A model generated the notes under the pieces. That model did not search any database, was not told the DNA's origin, and saw only the letters and a list, made by a program, of their open reading frames with translations. DNA of 64,000 nucleotides from Undibacterium sp. 5I1 (GTDB taxonomy: Bacteria; Pseudomonadota; Gammaproteobacteria; Burkholderiales; Burkholderiaceae_D), in contig NZ_JAVIWI010000001.1 in assembly GCF_034314085.1 (NCBI RefSeq), forward strand, positions 1,116,001-1,180,000, given 5' to 3'. A program made the position numbers and the translations under genes. Of this stretch, positions 32,601 to 40,830 are shown in pieces. Positions within the stretch are counted from its first letter, which is position 1. The number at the start of each line of letters is the position of its first letter.

Positions 32601-35600
32601 CCTAAAATCAAAGTAGGCCAAGTAACAGGCGTCAACCTTTACTGGGCAGGGCGGGACTGCAAATTAATGTGGCGTTACAACGCGACAACCGCCTCTTATG
32701 AGTTTGGTTCTGAACCTACTGGCGCGGATGCCGGCTCACTTGATCCTCATTTCAAGGATTACGAAATCTCTGTCTATGATGCGAGTCATTCGACATTGCG
32801 ACGCAAAGAGTATGTTACCGCCAGCAACTACATCTACACGCATGACAAAAACTATGCAGATGGACTGGCCAGACGCTTGATCTTTGAAATTCGTATGCGG
32901 GACACGTTTAATAACGTAGGTCATCCGGCGACAACAGAGGCATACAATCCTCCACCGACTGTCACTTCCTACAATATTGTGCCAAGTTTTGATAGCGCCG
33001 TAGTGAATTACACTCACTCAGATGATATCGATTTTTCAGGCGCACGAGTGTTTCTATCTGAGGTCGCTGCCAATTTAGGTGGAGATCCTGCAAGTGATGT
33101 GCAAAAGCCGTTTTTGGTCTATGAGGGGCCGGATTCAAGCATTGTGTTGCCTGGCCTAAAGTTCAAAAATAATTACTATTTAACGATAGCGCCTTTTGAT
33201 ATTTTTGGACTTACAGAATTACAGCCAACGTCTGTTATTCCTTTTCAGACCACTAACTTAAATGTTGCCGCCATCGCAGACGGTACACTTAAAGCGTCGC
33301 AACTGATTCCAGAATTGCAGACGACAATTAAGCAGGTAAGTGGCGACTCGACCGTGCCAAACAGCGTTGCGTCTCAAATCACAAAGGCTATTTCAGATGA
33401 AGCGGCTCAAAGAGCGGCCGACGTATTAACAGAGCAGCAAGTCCGAGCGGCGGCAATCGCTCAAGAGCAGCAGGACCGAGTTACTGCGATTACGCAAGAA
33501 GCTCAAACGCGCAGTCTTGCAATAACGCAGGAGGCGCAGACGCGCCTTGCGGCTGTGTCACAAGAGACTCAAAGTCGAATTGCCGCCATTACGCAGGAGC
33601 AGCAAGACCGCGCTCAAGCTGTTCTAGCTGAAGCTCAAGCTCGCGGTGCCGCAATAACGCAAGAAGCAACAATTCGTCAGTCCGCAACCGACTCTCTGGC
33701 TTCGCAAATTGCGACCGTTACAGCTTCGACAGGCCAAAATGCGGCTGCGATATCGACAGAGTCAACCGCTCGCACCAGCGCCGATTCTGCGCTATCGAAC
33801 CGTATAGATACAGTCACGACAAGCGCGAATAACGCATTGGCGGCGATTAGCACTGAGTCAACGACTAGAGCATCGGCAAACACGGCGCTCTCTAATCAAA
33901 TAACATCGTTAAGCGCTACAGTTGGCCAAAACACGACCGCGATTACTTCGGAAGCGACAACCAGAACGACAGCCGATAGCGCTTTATCGGACAGAATCAC
34001 CTCGCTTACCTCTACAGTCGGCGTCAATTCTGCCGCTATCACCGCAGAACAAACAGCCAGAGCAAACGGTGATAGCGCTTTATCAAATTCTATTACGGCG
34101 TTGACCGCAACTGTAAGCGGAAATTCTGCGGCAATTACTGCAGAACAAACAGCCAGAGCAAACGGTGATAGCGCTTTATCAAATTCTATTACGGCGCTTA
34201 CGGCGACGGTAGGGCAAAATACCGCCGCAATTACGCAAGAGTCAACTACTCGAAGCGCAGGAGAGTCCGCGCTCTCTAGTCAGATAAACGCTCTAACGAC
34301 CAACGTTAATGGCAACGCGGCGAACATTATTGCGGAGCAATCTGCGAGAGCGACAGCGGACACGGCCCTGTCTGAAAGAATTTTGACACTTACTTCCACT
34401 GTAGGGGTAAATTCTGCCGCTATTACAGCGGAACAAAATGCAAGAGCAGATGGTCTCGGAGCTTTATCTAACTCTATTACCGGTCTCACCGCGACCGTTA
34501 ATAGGAATACTGCCGCCATCGCCTCAGAGTCAACTACGCGAAGCAGTGCCGATTCCGCGTTGTCCTCTCAGCTCAGCTCTTTATCAACTACTGTTGACCA
34601 TAACACGGCAGCAATTACCGCAGAGTCTACCGCCAGAAGTACAGCAGATTCAGCCTTAGCAAACTCGATCTCTGCCTTAACAACAACGGTAAATGGCAAC
34701 ACAGCGGCGATTACTTCTGAAGCAACTACAAGAAGCACGGCAAACACGGCCTTAACAAGCCGAATAGACACGTTGACGACAACTGTTGGGCAAAACACAG
34801 CGGCAATTGTTTCAGAGGCAACCACTAGAAGCGACGCTAATACAGCTTTTGCCGATAGTCTGAACGTGTTAAAGACCACTGTTGGCCAAAACACCGCCGC
34901 AATTACATCGGAGTCTAGTGCTAGAAGTTCGGCAGATTCCGCGCTGTCCTCAAGAGTTGATACGTTAAGCGCTACAGTTGGCCAAAACACCGCGTCGATC
35001 ATATCCGAGACCACCGCCAGGGTCGCTCTGGATTCTTCTACCGCCAGCCAACTAAGCGCTTTAACAACCGCGTATCAATACAATGATTGGGTAACTCTGA
35101 CATCTGCAAAGACTTACGTGCAGAATTACACCTACACGCGAAGCGATAGCGACGCGGCCTTGGCAACGGCTTTCAACGCTTTGAATACTGCTTTTCAGTC
35201 TGGGGATGCGGCCTCTGTCAATACGGCACAATCTTATGTGCAAAATTATGCCTACAGTAAAGCGGCGTCCGATTCCGCTATCGCGAGTCAAACGACTTCG
35301 CTGCAAACGCAATATAGAGATGGCGACACGGCTACTCTAAGCAGCGCCCAATCTTACGTGCAGAGCTATTCGTACAGTAAAAGCGCGGCAGACTCCGCCA
35401 TCGCCACACAGATTAACACGGTCACTTCGACGCTTAATGGAGCAACGACAGCGATACAGCAATTGTCTTCTAGCGTGAATGGCTTATCTGGTCAGTACAC
35501 CGTCAAGATCGACAATAACGGCTATGTCTGCGGATATGGTCTGGCGAGCTATACGGTCAATGGCCAAGTCGTTTCAGAGTTCATTATTCGTGCCGATACC

Positions 35601-36110
35601 TTTGGCGTGGTATTGCCAGGTTACGCTACCGTAAAGCCGTTTGTTGTAGGCGCAGTAAATGGCATCCCTCGCGTGATCATAAGTAACGCCTTAATCGGCG
35701 ACGCATCAATCAACACAGCGCAGATCGGCACACTGGCTGTTAAGTCAGCAAACATTGATGACCTGACAGTGGGAACGAACAAAATCACGGGCGATGCGGT
35801 GACTGAGGTGGATAACTTTACCTCCGGCGTGTCGAACGGGACAGGCTTCTATGTGAATTTCCCATCAAAGGTCTTGATTGTGGCTAATTACGCCGGCGCA
35901 TATACGGGCGATAGCAGTAGTGGTGACTTTACATTTGGCGTTTGGAATCAGTTTAGCTCTACCGTTTCTCTATCTAGTGTCGGAAGCTACAACGGCTCAA
36001 TTACCTGCTCTGGCTTTTTATATCCAGGGTATTACTCGATTGTTCTGACGCCCAATAGCCAAGTTTCCGTAAGTATTACCAAGTGCTTTATTTTGAAGGT
36101 GAAAAAATGA
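29658..36110 (+). CDS. Central tail fibre / host specificity protein J
   Basis: The 2150-aa protein begins with a lambda I-like segment fused to J: a hydrophobic Gly-rich stretch near residues 95-155 (FAIVAMIAIAVVAPYAAGAL; SLAGSLLVHALF), followed by the J core (PVCYGEFRTGG, GEGPVASISDVEIND, PAWIVWDMLTNRRFGGG). Residues about 1234-1810 are a repetitive coiled-coil rod of about 28-32-residue units with AITxExxTRxxADSALSxxI. The last 250 residues are a strand-rich receptor-binding tip. ATG 29658 overlaps the K-like gene. A 57-base exact repeat (34044-34100, 34140-34196) shows recent unit duplication. Confidence 0.92.
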   Translation: MSETKKSRKRVSKAVKQEVRVIRILNPFNPREFANEVVIWSAKKTLNDYFPLETSEVVISVNGKVIPKESFGSTYLDNSDNVVICPVPTGGGDNKQIFAIVAMIAIAVVAPYAAGALSSSLGLGLTAGSIGMGALTAGISLAGSLLVHALFAPSAATQNTNASSSTYGIDGAKNTSIEGIPVPVCYGEFRTGGNIISLHTENDGDTQTLYMLLSAGEGPVASISDVEINDNPITDYVNIETVVRLGAQDQTSMSWFNNTVTPQNKNAKLTVDYTYHTTVAKIDQFRMDLVAPSGLCRVSLTDGSSSVVTVPIDAEYRQVGSTAWQSLISGDEIKEWVPATADNSSNPDDASAAVANGNRVPVYENNISFSGSQRSAMRKSFTSPVLAPAKYEIRVRRTAPKSTETNVIDEVYLSDVNEIQNELLTYPNTAMLGVKVLLGDQISGLPKVTFINGGRIIQAYGKQSDNAIEGWYSVASKNPAWIVWDMLTNRRFGGGMNTNRLDFIAFKNWAAYCDDQALEWNGIIDSEMNVWDACQYVLRVGHAQLVNVGTRFTVVVEKAADPVMMFSVANIAAGTYKESWLGTADRANEIDVTFFDKTDSYKQRTVKVYDPASLVAGNKTRNSAITLYGVDNYETAFREGLFQLNLNRYILKTVSFSAPMEAVACTVGDLILVQNDMTDWAVAGRFDVGSTTSVVKLDRDVTMESGKQYKLLAIHDSVQRSSGIIQNIAGTSIFLTLFDGVQSVKRIQSNGRDLRIAGTFGQGNGAYGVIVDDATGLKVGDSYALFDTDVIEEFNVVNRANTGSTLTLQSPMSAAPQQYVNWMFGETSKVKSPFRIKSVAGGHDYHRDIVALQYDPQVYDFSRYSSVLAPPVPVEGSAIGACRNLEAYEETYVAGSNIVTKVTASWRIPEVGFYGGADIYVKKNDGKLEKVDSAKNGTSYTIGDVAKDDVLTIRIVAFDVFGKRSLYESAPQINYVVVGEIPKIKVGQVTGVNLYWAGRDCKLMWRYNATTASYEFGSEPTGADAGSLDPHFKDYEISVYDASHSTLRRKEYVTASNYIYTHDKNYADGLARRLIFEIRMRDTFNNVGHPATTEAYNPPPTVTSYNIVPSFDSAVVNYTHSDDIDFSGARVFLSEVAANLGGDPASDVQKPFLVYEGPDSSIVLPGLKFKNNYYLTIAPFDIFGLTELQPTSVIPFQTTNLNVAAIADGTLKASQLIPELQTTIKQVSGDSTVPNSVASQITKAISDEAAQRAADVLTEQQVRAAAIAQEQQDRVTAITQEAQTRSLAITQEAQTRLAAVSQETQSRIAAITQEQQDRAQAVLAEAQARGAAITQEATIRQSATDSLASQIATVTASTGQNAAAISTESTARTSADSALSNRIDTVTTSANNALAAISTESTTRASANTALSNQITSLSATVGQNTTAITSEATTRTTADSALSDRITSLTSTVGVNSAAITAEQTARANGDSALSNSITALTATVSGNSAAITAEQTARANGDSALSNSITALTATVGQNTAAITQESTTRSAGESALSSQINALTTNVNGNAANIIAEQSARATADTALSERILTLTSTVGVNSAAITAEQNARADGLGALSNSITGLTATVNRNTAAIASESTTRSSADSALSSQLSSLSTTVDHNTAAITAESTARSTADSALANSISALTTTVNGNTAAITSEATTRSTANTALTSRIDTLTTTVGQNTAAIVSEATTRSDANTAFADSLNVLKTTVGQNTAAITSESSARSSADSALSSRVDTLSATVGQNTASIISETTARVALDSSTASQLSALTTAYQYNDWVTLTSAKTYVQNYTYTRSDSDAALATAFNALNTAFQSGDAASVNTAQSYVQNYAYSKAASDSAIASQTTSLQTQYRDGDTATLSSAQSYVQSYSYSKSAADSAIATQINTVTSTLNGATTAIQQLSSSVNGLSGQYTVKIDNNGYVCGYGLASYTVNGQVVSEFIIRADTFGVVLPGYATVKPFVVGAVNGIPRVIISNALIGDASINTAQIGTLAVKSANIDDLTVGTNKITGDAVTEVDNFTSGVSNGTGFYVNFPSKVLIVANYAGAYTGDSSSGDFTFGVWNQFSSTVSLSSVGSYNGSITCSGFLYPGYYSIVLTPNSQVSVSITKCFILKVKK

Positions 36111-36736
36111 TGGTCTTTCCAGAAAACGAGTCTGGTGCTGAAGTCACTTTATTTGACGAGACAGGCGCAGTCAGCGGGCATGCTACGTTGTCCAGATCGA
36201 CGTTTGAACACTACGCCGCTAACAACGTATCAATGTCTTTTGGCACTCTGTCCGCTGACGAATGCTACTTTAAAGATGGCGAAGTGGTTCAGTTCACACC
36301 GGCCCAGAAAGCAATCCGTTTGCTTAAACCATTTGGATTCACTTGGGATGCGTCTCAATTTAAGTGGGTTGACCATAGAGACATCGAGACCACTAAGAGA
36401 AACAAATTAAGCATTATTAATGCCGACTGTTCGCTTGCCCTTGAGCGCATTAAGTCAAGCTATCCTCGTGGCGAGGTTGATTCTTGGTCTAAGCAAGAGC
36501 TGGAGGCTCGTAATTTTATTGCGTCATCTGACGCAAAAACGCCACTACTGTCAGCACTGGCAGAAGCGCGTGAAATAGACATGCCGACACTCTGTTCTAA
36601 AATTATTGCCAAAGCTGACGCGTTCGCTTCTGCGTCAGGCGCGCTGATTGGCGAGCGTCAACGATGTGAGTCGTTAATTAACGCCGCCACTACAAACGAA
36701 GAGGTTGATGCCATACAAATGACTACACAGGCATAA
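36107..36736 (+). CDS. Tail fibre-associated protein, possible fibre chaperone (209 aa)
   Basis: The C-terminal part with KRNKLSIINADCSLALERI and then WSKQELEARNF is similar in style to DUF4376/tail-fibre-assembly proteins, in which an aromatic-rich N-terminus precedes a helical end. It begins on the stop of J and lies just before the long side fibre gene, where such chaperones are common. No enzyme motif is present. Confidence 0.65.
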   Translation: MMVFPENESGAEVTLFDETGAVSGHATLSRSTFEHYAANNVSMSFGTLSADECYFKDGEVVQFTPAQKAIRLLKPFGFTWDASQFKWVDHRDIETTKRNKLSIINADCSLALERIKSSYPRGEVDSWSKQELEARNFIASSDAKTPLLSALAEAREIDMPTLCSKIIAKADAFASASGALIGERQRCESLINAATTNEEVDAIQMTTQA

Positions 36737-36753
36737 CATTTTATGTGCGTGAT

Positions 36754-36781
36754 AAGTCATTACTGACTTATTTATGATAAT
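36754..36781 (+). promoter_or_regulatory. Operator-promoter, copy 12 (tail fibres)
   Basis: AAGTCA-TTAC-TGACTT at 36754-36769, with GATAAT at 36776-36781 as the likely -10. The fibre gene starts 30 bases further on, with a GGTGGA ribosome site. Confidence 0.6.
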
Positions 36782-36810
36782 ATGCCATTCACTTCATTAT
36801 GGTGGAATGA

Positions 36811-39800
36811 ATGGCACAGATCAAATCAACATGCGCGGTAACTCAAGGCAGTCAAACAGTTACAGTTGCTGGCGTCAATTTAGCGTCAAGAATATTGCAG
36901 AATTTCACTTTCATAGTGGAAGGAAAGCTTGTGCCGTACACGGTAGCCAACGACGCTACGTTCGACGGCACAAATACGGTATTCACATTAACTGGAGCTT
37001 ACGCTCAAAGCTCAGATCCGCTTGCTGGCGGGGTAGTCGTTTCCGATTACACATATCCCGATCTTATTCCAGTCATTTCGCAAGGCGACGTTGGCACGGC
37101 AGCGATCTTTACGAGCGCCATGTACAAGGTTCAACAAATGATCCTCTCGGTAAGTCCGAGCGGCCTTTCGGACTTTTCCAGCAAGTATTCAGCGGCACTA
37201 GCGAACCTTAATAATGCCAATACCGCTTCTGCCAATGCAGTGACTCAGGCTGGTCTAGCTGCGAGGGCTGCGACCGCGTCTCAAGTCAGCGCTTCATCTG
37301 CCGCTGGCAGTGCCACTAATGCAGCAGCCGGCGCGACCAATGCAGCAACTAGCGCCACTTCGTCTACAGCAAGTGCTTCTGCCGCCGCCACTAGCGCGAC
37401 AAGCGCAACAGCAAGTCAAACTAGCGCGACCAGCTCCGCTACAGCGGCAGCTTTATCTGCATCGACGGCAGCAACGCAAGCTACAAATGCAAGCAATAGC
37501 GCAACATCAGCCGCCGCCAGTCAAAATGCCGCAGCAACAAATGCGACCACTGCAACCACTCAGGCAACAAACGCTGGCGTGAGTGCTACCAATGCAGCCA
37601 ACCAAGCTACCACCGCAACCAACCAGGCGGTTATAGCAACCAATCAAGCGACTGCTTCTGCGGCACAAGCGACGACTTCTGCAAACTCGGCTACGACGGC
37701 GACCAATCAAGCGACAATCGCTACCAATGCGGCAACGGCAGCGTCCAATTCAGCGAACTCGGCATCAGTCGCAGCGACGGCAGCAATTGCAAATGAATTA
37801 GCATCCGAAACGCAAGCAAGTAATGCTGCCGCCAGCGCGACTACGGCAACAAACAAGGCTACAGCGGCAAGTACAAGCGCAAGTGCGGCAGCGGCAAGTC
37901 AAACTAGCGCCAGCAACTCCGCCGCAACCGCAACCACTCAAGCAAATACAGCGACGGCACAGGCCGTTATTGCGACGAATCAAGCGACGGCAGCAGCAAC
38001 ATCGGCAAGTAGTGCGGCTACCTCTGCAACTACTGCCACTAATCAGGCTACAGCGGCAACAAGTGCGGCAACGGCATCAGCAAATTCCGCGACGACTGCC
38101 GGGACTGCCGCAACGACAGCGACCACGCAAGCAACCAACTCAAGCGCCAGCGCCACTGCTTCATCAACCAGTGCAGCGGCAGCTTTAGTGAGTCAGACGA
38201 ATGCCGCAACAAGTGCCACCACCGCGACAACGCAAGCGACGAACGCTGCAACAAGCGCCACTACCGCGACAACGCAAGCCGCGACAGCGACCACGCAAGC
38301 GAACACAGCAACGAGTCAAGCGGTTATCGCAACAACGCAAGCGAACAGCGCTGCAAGCTCAGCTACGACCGCCACCAATCAAGCTGCTATCGCGACGACG
38401 CAAGCTACATTGGCAACCACTAGCGCTGCGAACGCGAAAATAAGCGAAAACAATTCCGCATCAAGTGCCGCGCAGACGGTCGCAGCTTTAGCCGCCTTTA
38501 GAGCGCGATTTATCGGCACTTTTTCAGCCGATCCAACAGTGGACGGTAACGGCAATGCGCTCTCGTCGGGAGCTGAGTATTTTAACAACAGCGGGCCTAC
38601 AGGCAAGCTACGTGTTTTTGGAACTGACGGAAAGTGGGCTGACTACGACATCGACGTACAAACTCAAATCGTCAATGCGACGCTTGCAGCAAGTCAAGCG
38701 TCTGGAAGTGCAGCGGCAGCTTTAGCCAGCGCTAACACTGCGTCAACTCAGGCGACTCATTCGACTGATTCTGCAACCGCTGCCGCATCTTCTGCAACAA
38801 CAGCAACATCGCAAGCGACAACGGCAACGACTGCGGCGACTACGGCAACAGCGCAAGCAATAATCTCCACAACGCAAGCAGCCACATCTACTGCCAAAGC
38901 GACCGCCGCCGCGACCAGTGCGACTAATGCAGCAACTAGCGAGACCAACGCTGGAAACTCAGCTACAAGCGCCAGCGGGTCCGCAACAACAGCAACCGCT
39001 CAAGCTACTACGGCGACAACGCAAGCGAGTAACGCGGCTGCGGCGGCTACAACTGCGACCAGCCAAGCAACGGCTGCGGCAGCAAGCGCGACAAGCGCTG
39101 CTAACCAAGCGGCGACAGCGACAAGCGCCGCCAACACCGCAACCTCTAAAGCGAGTGATGCTGCCGCTTCTGCCACTTCTGCGGCAAATTCCGCATCGGT
39201 GGCATCAGGTAATGTTTTGGCTGCTGCGCTCTCAGGCTTAGATACAAGTAGCACGGCAGCGGTAGTTGCCTCAGACACGGTTCTTACCGCGTTTGGCAAA
39301 TTACAAGCAAAAACTTCCACATTCGCGCCTAAAGATTCTCCGCAATTTACCGGAACTGTTAGCGGCATTACCGCTTCAATGGTTGGGCTAGGTAACGTAG
39401 AGAATAAATCTTCTGCAACGATCCTAAATTCGCTTACCGGAACTCAAGTTCTTGCTTCTCTTGGCTATGTTCCATTAAGCAATACATACGTGCCAGATTG
39501 GTCTTCTTTGACAGGTAAGCCCGCCTTTAAAGCGGTTGCTACATCTGGTAAGTATTCCGACCTGACCAGTATTCCAATATTCTCTACCGTCGCCTCAACC
39601 GGCAGCTATGCTGATTTACTGAACATTCCCGCGTTCTTGCCGATAGCGACATCGGGCAAATACTCTGACCTGACCGGCACACCTGTTTTATCGACCGTGG
39701 CAACAACAGGAAGCTACGCCGATTTATCTAATCGTCCTGCGTTAGTCACTGTTGCAACAACTGGCAAATATTCAGACTTGACGGGTACGCCAGCATTGCT

Positions 39801-40830
39801 ACCTATTGCCACAACAGGCAAATACTCTGACCTCGTTGGTGTGCCGGCTTTAGCGGCTGTTGCCACTACAGGGCTTTACTCCAGTCTTACAGGGAAACCA
39901 ACCTTATCAACTGTAGCAAATACTGGCAATTATTCTGACTTGATCGGATCTCCTGCTTTAGCTCCGGTAGCTACCACTGGCACTTACGCTAGTTTGACTG
40001 GCGCGCCAATTCTGGTAGCTGTCGCCACATCGGGAAAATACTCCGACCTGACAGGAACTCCAACGCTGTCAACAGTTGCAGGCACAGGAGTTTATTCAGA
40101 TTTGACGGGTAAGCCTGTTTTGGCGACTGTGGCAACTTCTGGGAGCTATGTCGATCTTGCCAATAAGCCTGTTTTAGTGACGGTGGCAACAACTGGCAAA
40201 TATTCAGACTTAACAGGTACGCCTACATTAGCCACGGTTTCTAGCACCGGAAGCTACTTAGACCTACTCAATCGTCCTACTTTAGCGACAGTGGCAGCAT
40301 CGGGCAGCTATTCTGACTTGTTGAACAAGCCAACATTATCTACGGTCGCTGGCACAGGAAGTTATACCGACTTATTAGGCAAACCAGCACTTGCAGCGGT
40401 GGCCACTAGTGGCCTTTATTCCAGTCTGACCGGAACGCCAACATTAGCTACGGTCGCAACGAGCGGCAGCTACGCTGATTTAAACAACAAGCCCGCAACC
40501 TATTCTCTGCCTACGGCATCAACGACCGTTATAGGTGGCGTTAAAAGCGACGGCGTATCGACAACCATCAATGCGTCAGGCGTTATCACTGCCATTACTG
40601 CGGTTAAGCCGAACTCTGGCGGATCGTTAAGCACATCCGTGACTTACTCAAACAGTCAAGTGTCACAAGTCACCGAAACGATTCTTGGAGTGACCTACAC
40701 CACGACGATGACCTACAACACTGACGGCACGATCGCCACTGTTGTGATATCGGACGGCACAAAAATACGAACTGAAACACTGTCTTACTCAAACGGACAA
40801 TTTACTGGCTTAACAGCTACGGAGCAATAA
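36811..40830 (+). CDS. Long repetitive side tail fibre (1339 aa)
   Basis: Residues 1-120 look like the folded anchor domain. Residues about 127-810 are almost only Ala, Thr, Ser, Asn and Gln in 7-residue patterns (for example ATTATTQATNA), a long alpha-helical or trimeric coiled shaft. Around 570 a small globular break occurs (FRARFIGTFSADPTVDGNG). Residues about 897-1230 form some 20 units of about 17 residues, each like TTGKYSDLTGTPALLPV. The C-terminus is strand-rich. It is a trimeric fibre binding the host surface. Confidence 0.85.
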   Translation: MAQIKSTCAVTQGSQTVTVAGVNLASRILQNFTFIVEGKLVPYTVANDATFDGTNTVFTLTGAYAQSSDPLAGGVVVSDYTYPDLIPVISQGDVGTAAIFTSAMYKVQQMILSVSPSGLSDFSSKYSAALANLNNANTASANAVTQAGLAARAATASQVSASSAAGSATNAAAGATNAATSATSSTASASAAATSATSATASQTSATSSATAAALSASTAATQATNASNSATSAAASQNAAATNATTATTQATNAGVSATNAANQATTATNQAVIATNQATASAAQATTSANSATTATNQATIATNAATAASNSANSASVAATAAIANELASETQASNAAASATTATNKATAASTSASAAAASQTSASNSAATATTQANTATAQAVIATNQATAAATSASSAATSATTATNQATAATSAATASANSATTAGTAATTATTQATNSSASATASSTSAAAALVSQTNAATSATTATTQATNAATSATTATTQAATATTQANTATSQAVIATTQANSAASSATTATNQAAIATTQATLATTSAANAKISENNSASSAAQTVAALAAFRARFIGTFSADPTVDGNGNALSSGAEYFNNSGPTGKLRVFGTDGKWADYDIDVQTQIVNATLAASQASGSAAAALASANTASTQATHSTDSATAAASSATTATSQATTATTAATTATAQAIISTTQAATSTAKATAAATSATNAATSETNAGNSATSASGSATTATAQATTATTQASNAAAAATTATSQATAAAASATSAANQAATATSAANTATSKASDAAASATSAANSASVASGNVLAAALSGLDTSSTAAVVASDTVLTAFGKLQAKTSTFAPKDSPQFTGTVSGITASMVGLGNVENKSSATILNSLTGTQVLASLGYVPLSNTYVPDWSSLTGKPAFKAVATSGKYSDLTSIPIFSTVASTGSYADLLNIPAFLPIATSGKYSDLTGTPVLSTVATTGSYADLSNRPALVTVATTGKYSDLTGTPALLPIATTGKYSDLVGVPALAAVATTGLYSSLTGKPTLSTVANTGNYSDLIGSPALAPVATTGTYASLTGAPILVAVATSGKYSDLTGTPTLSTVAGTGVYSDLTGKPVLATVATSGSYVDLANKPVLVTVATTGKYSDLTGTPTLATVSSTGSYLDLLNRPTLATVAASGSYSDLLNKPTLSTVAGTGSYTDLLGKPALAAVATSGLYSSLTGTPTLATVATSGSYADLNNKPATYSLPTASTTVIGGVKSDGVSTTINASGVITAITAVKPNSGGSLSTSVTYSNSQVSQVTETILGVTYTTTMTYNTDGTIATVVISDGTKIRTETLSYSNGQFTGLTATEQ

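Noticed and set aside
37190..39240. CRISPR-like or satellite array suggested by dense DNA repeats
   Set aside because: The repeats keep one open frame and encode an Ala/Thr/Ser-rich fibre shaft; there are no constant repeats with unique spacers.
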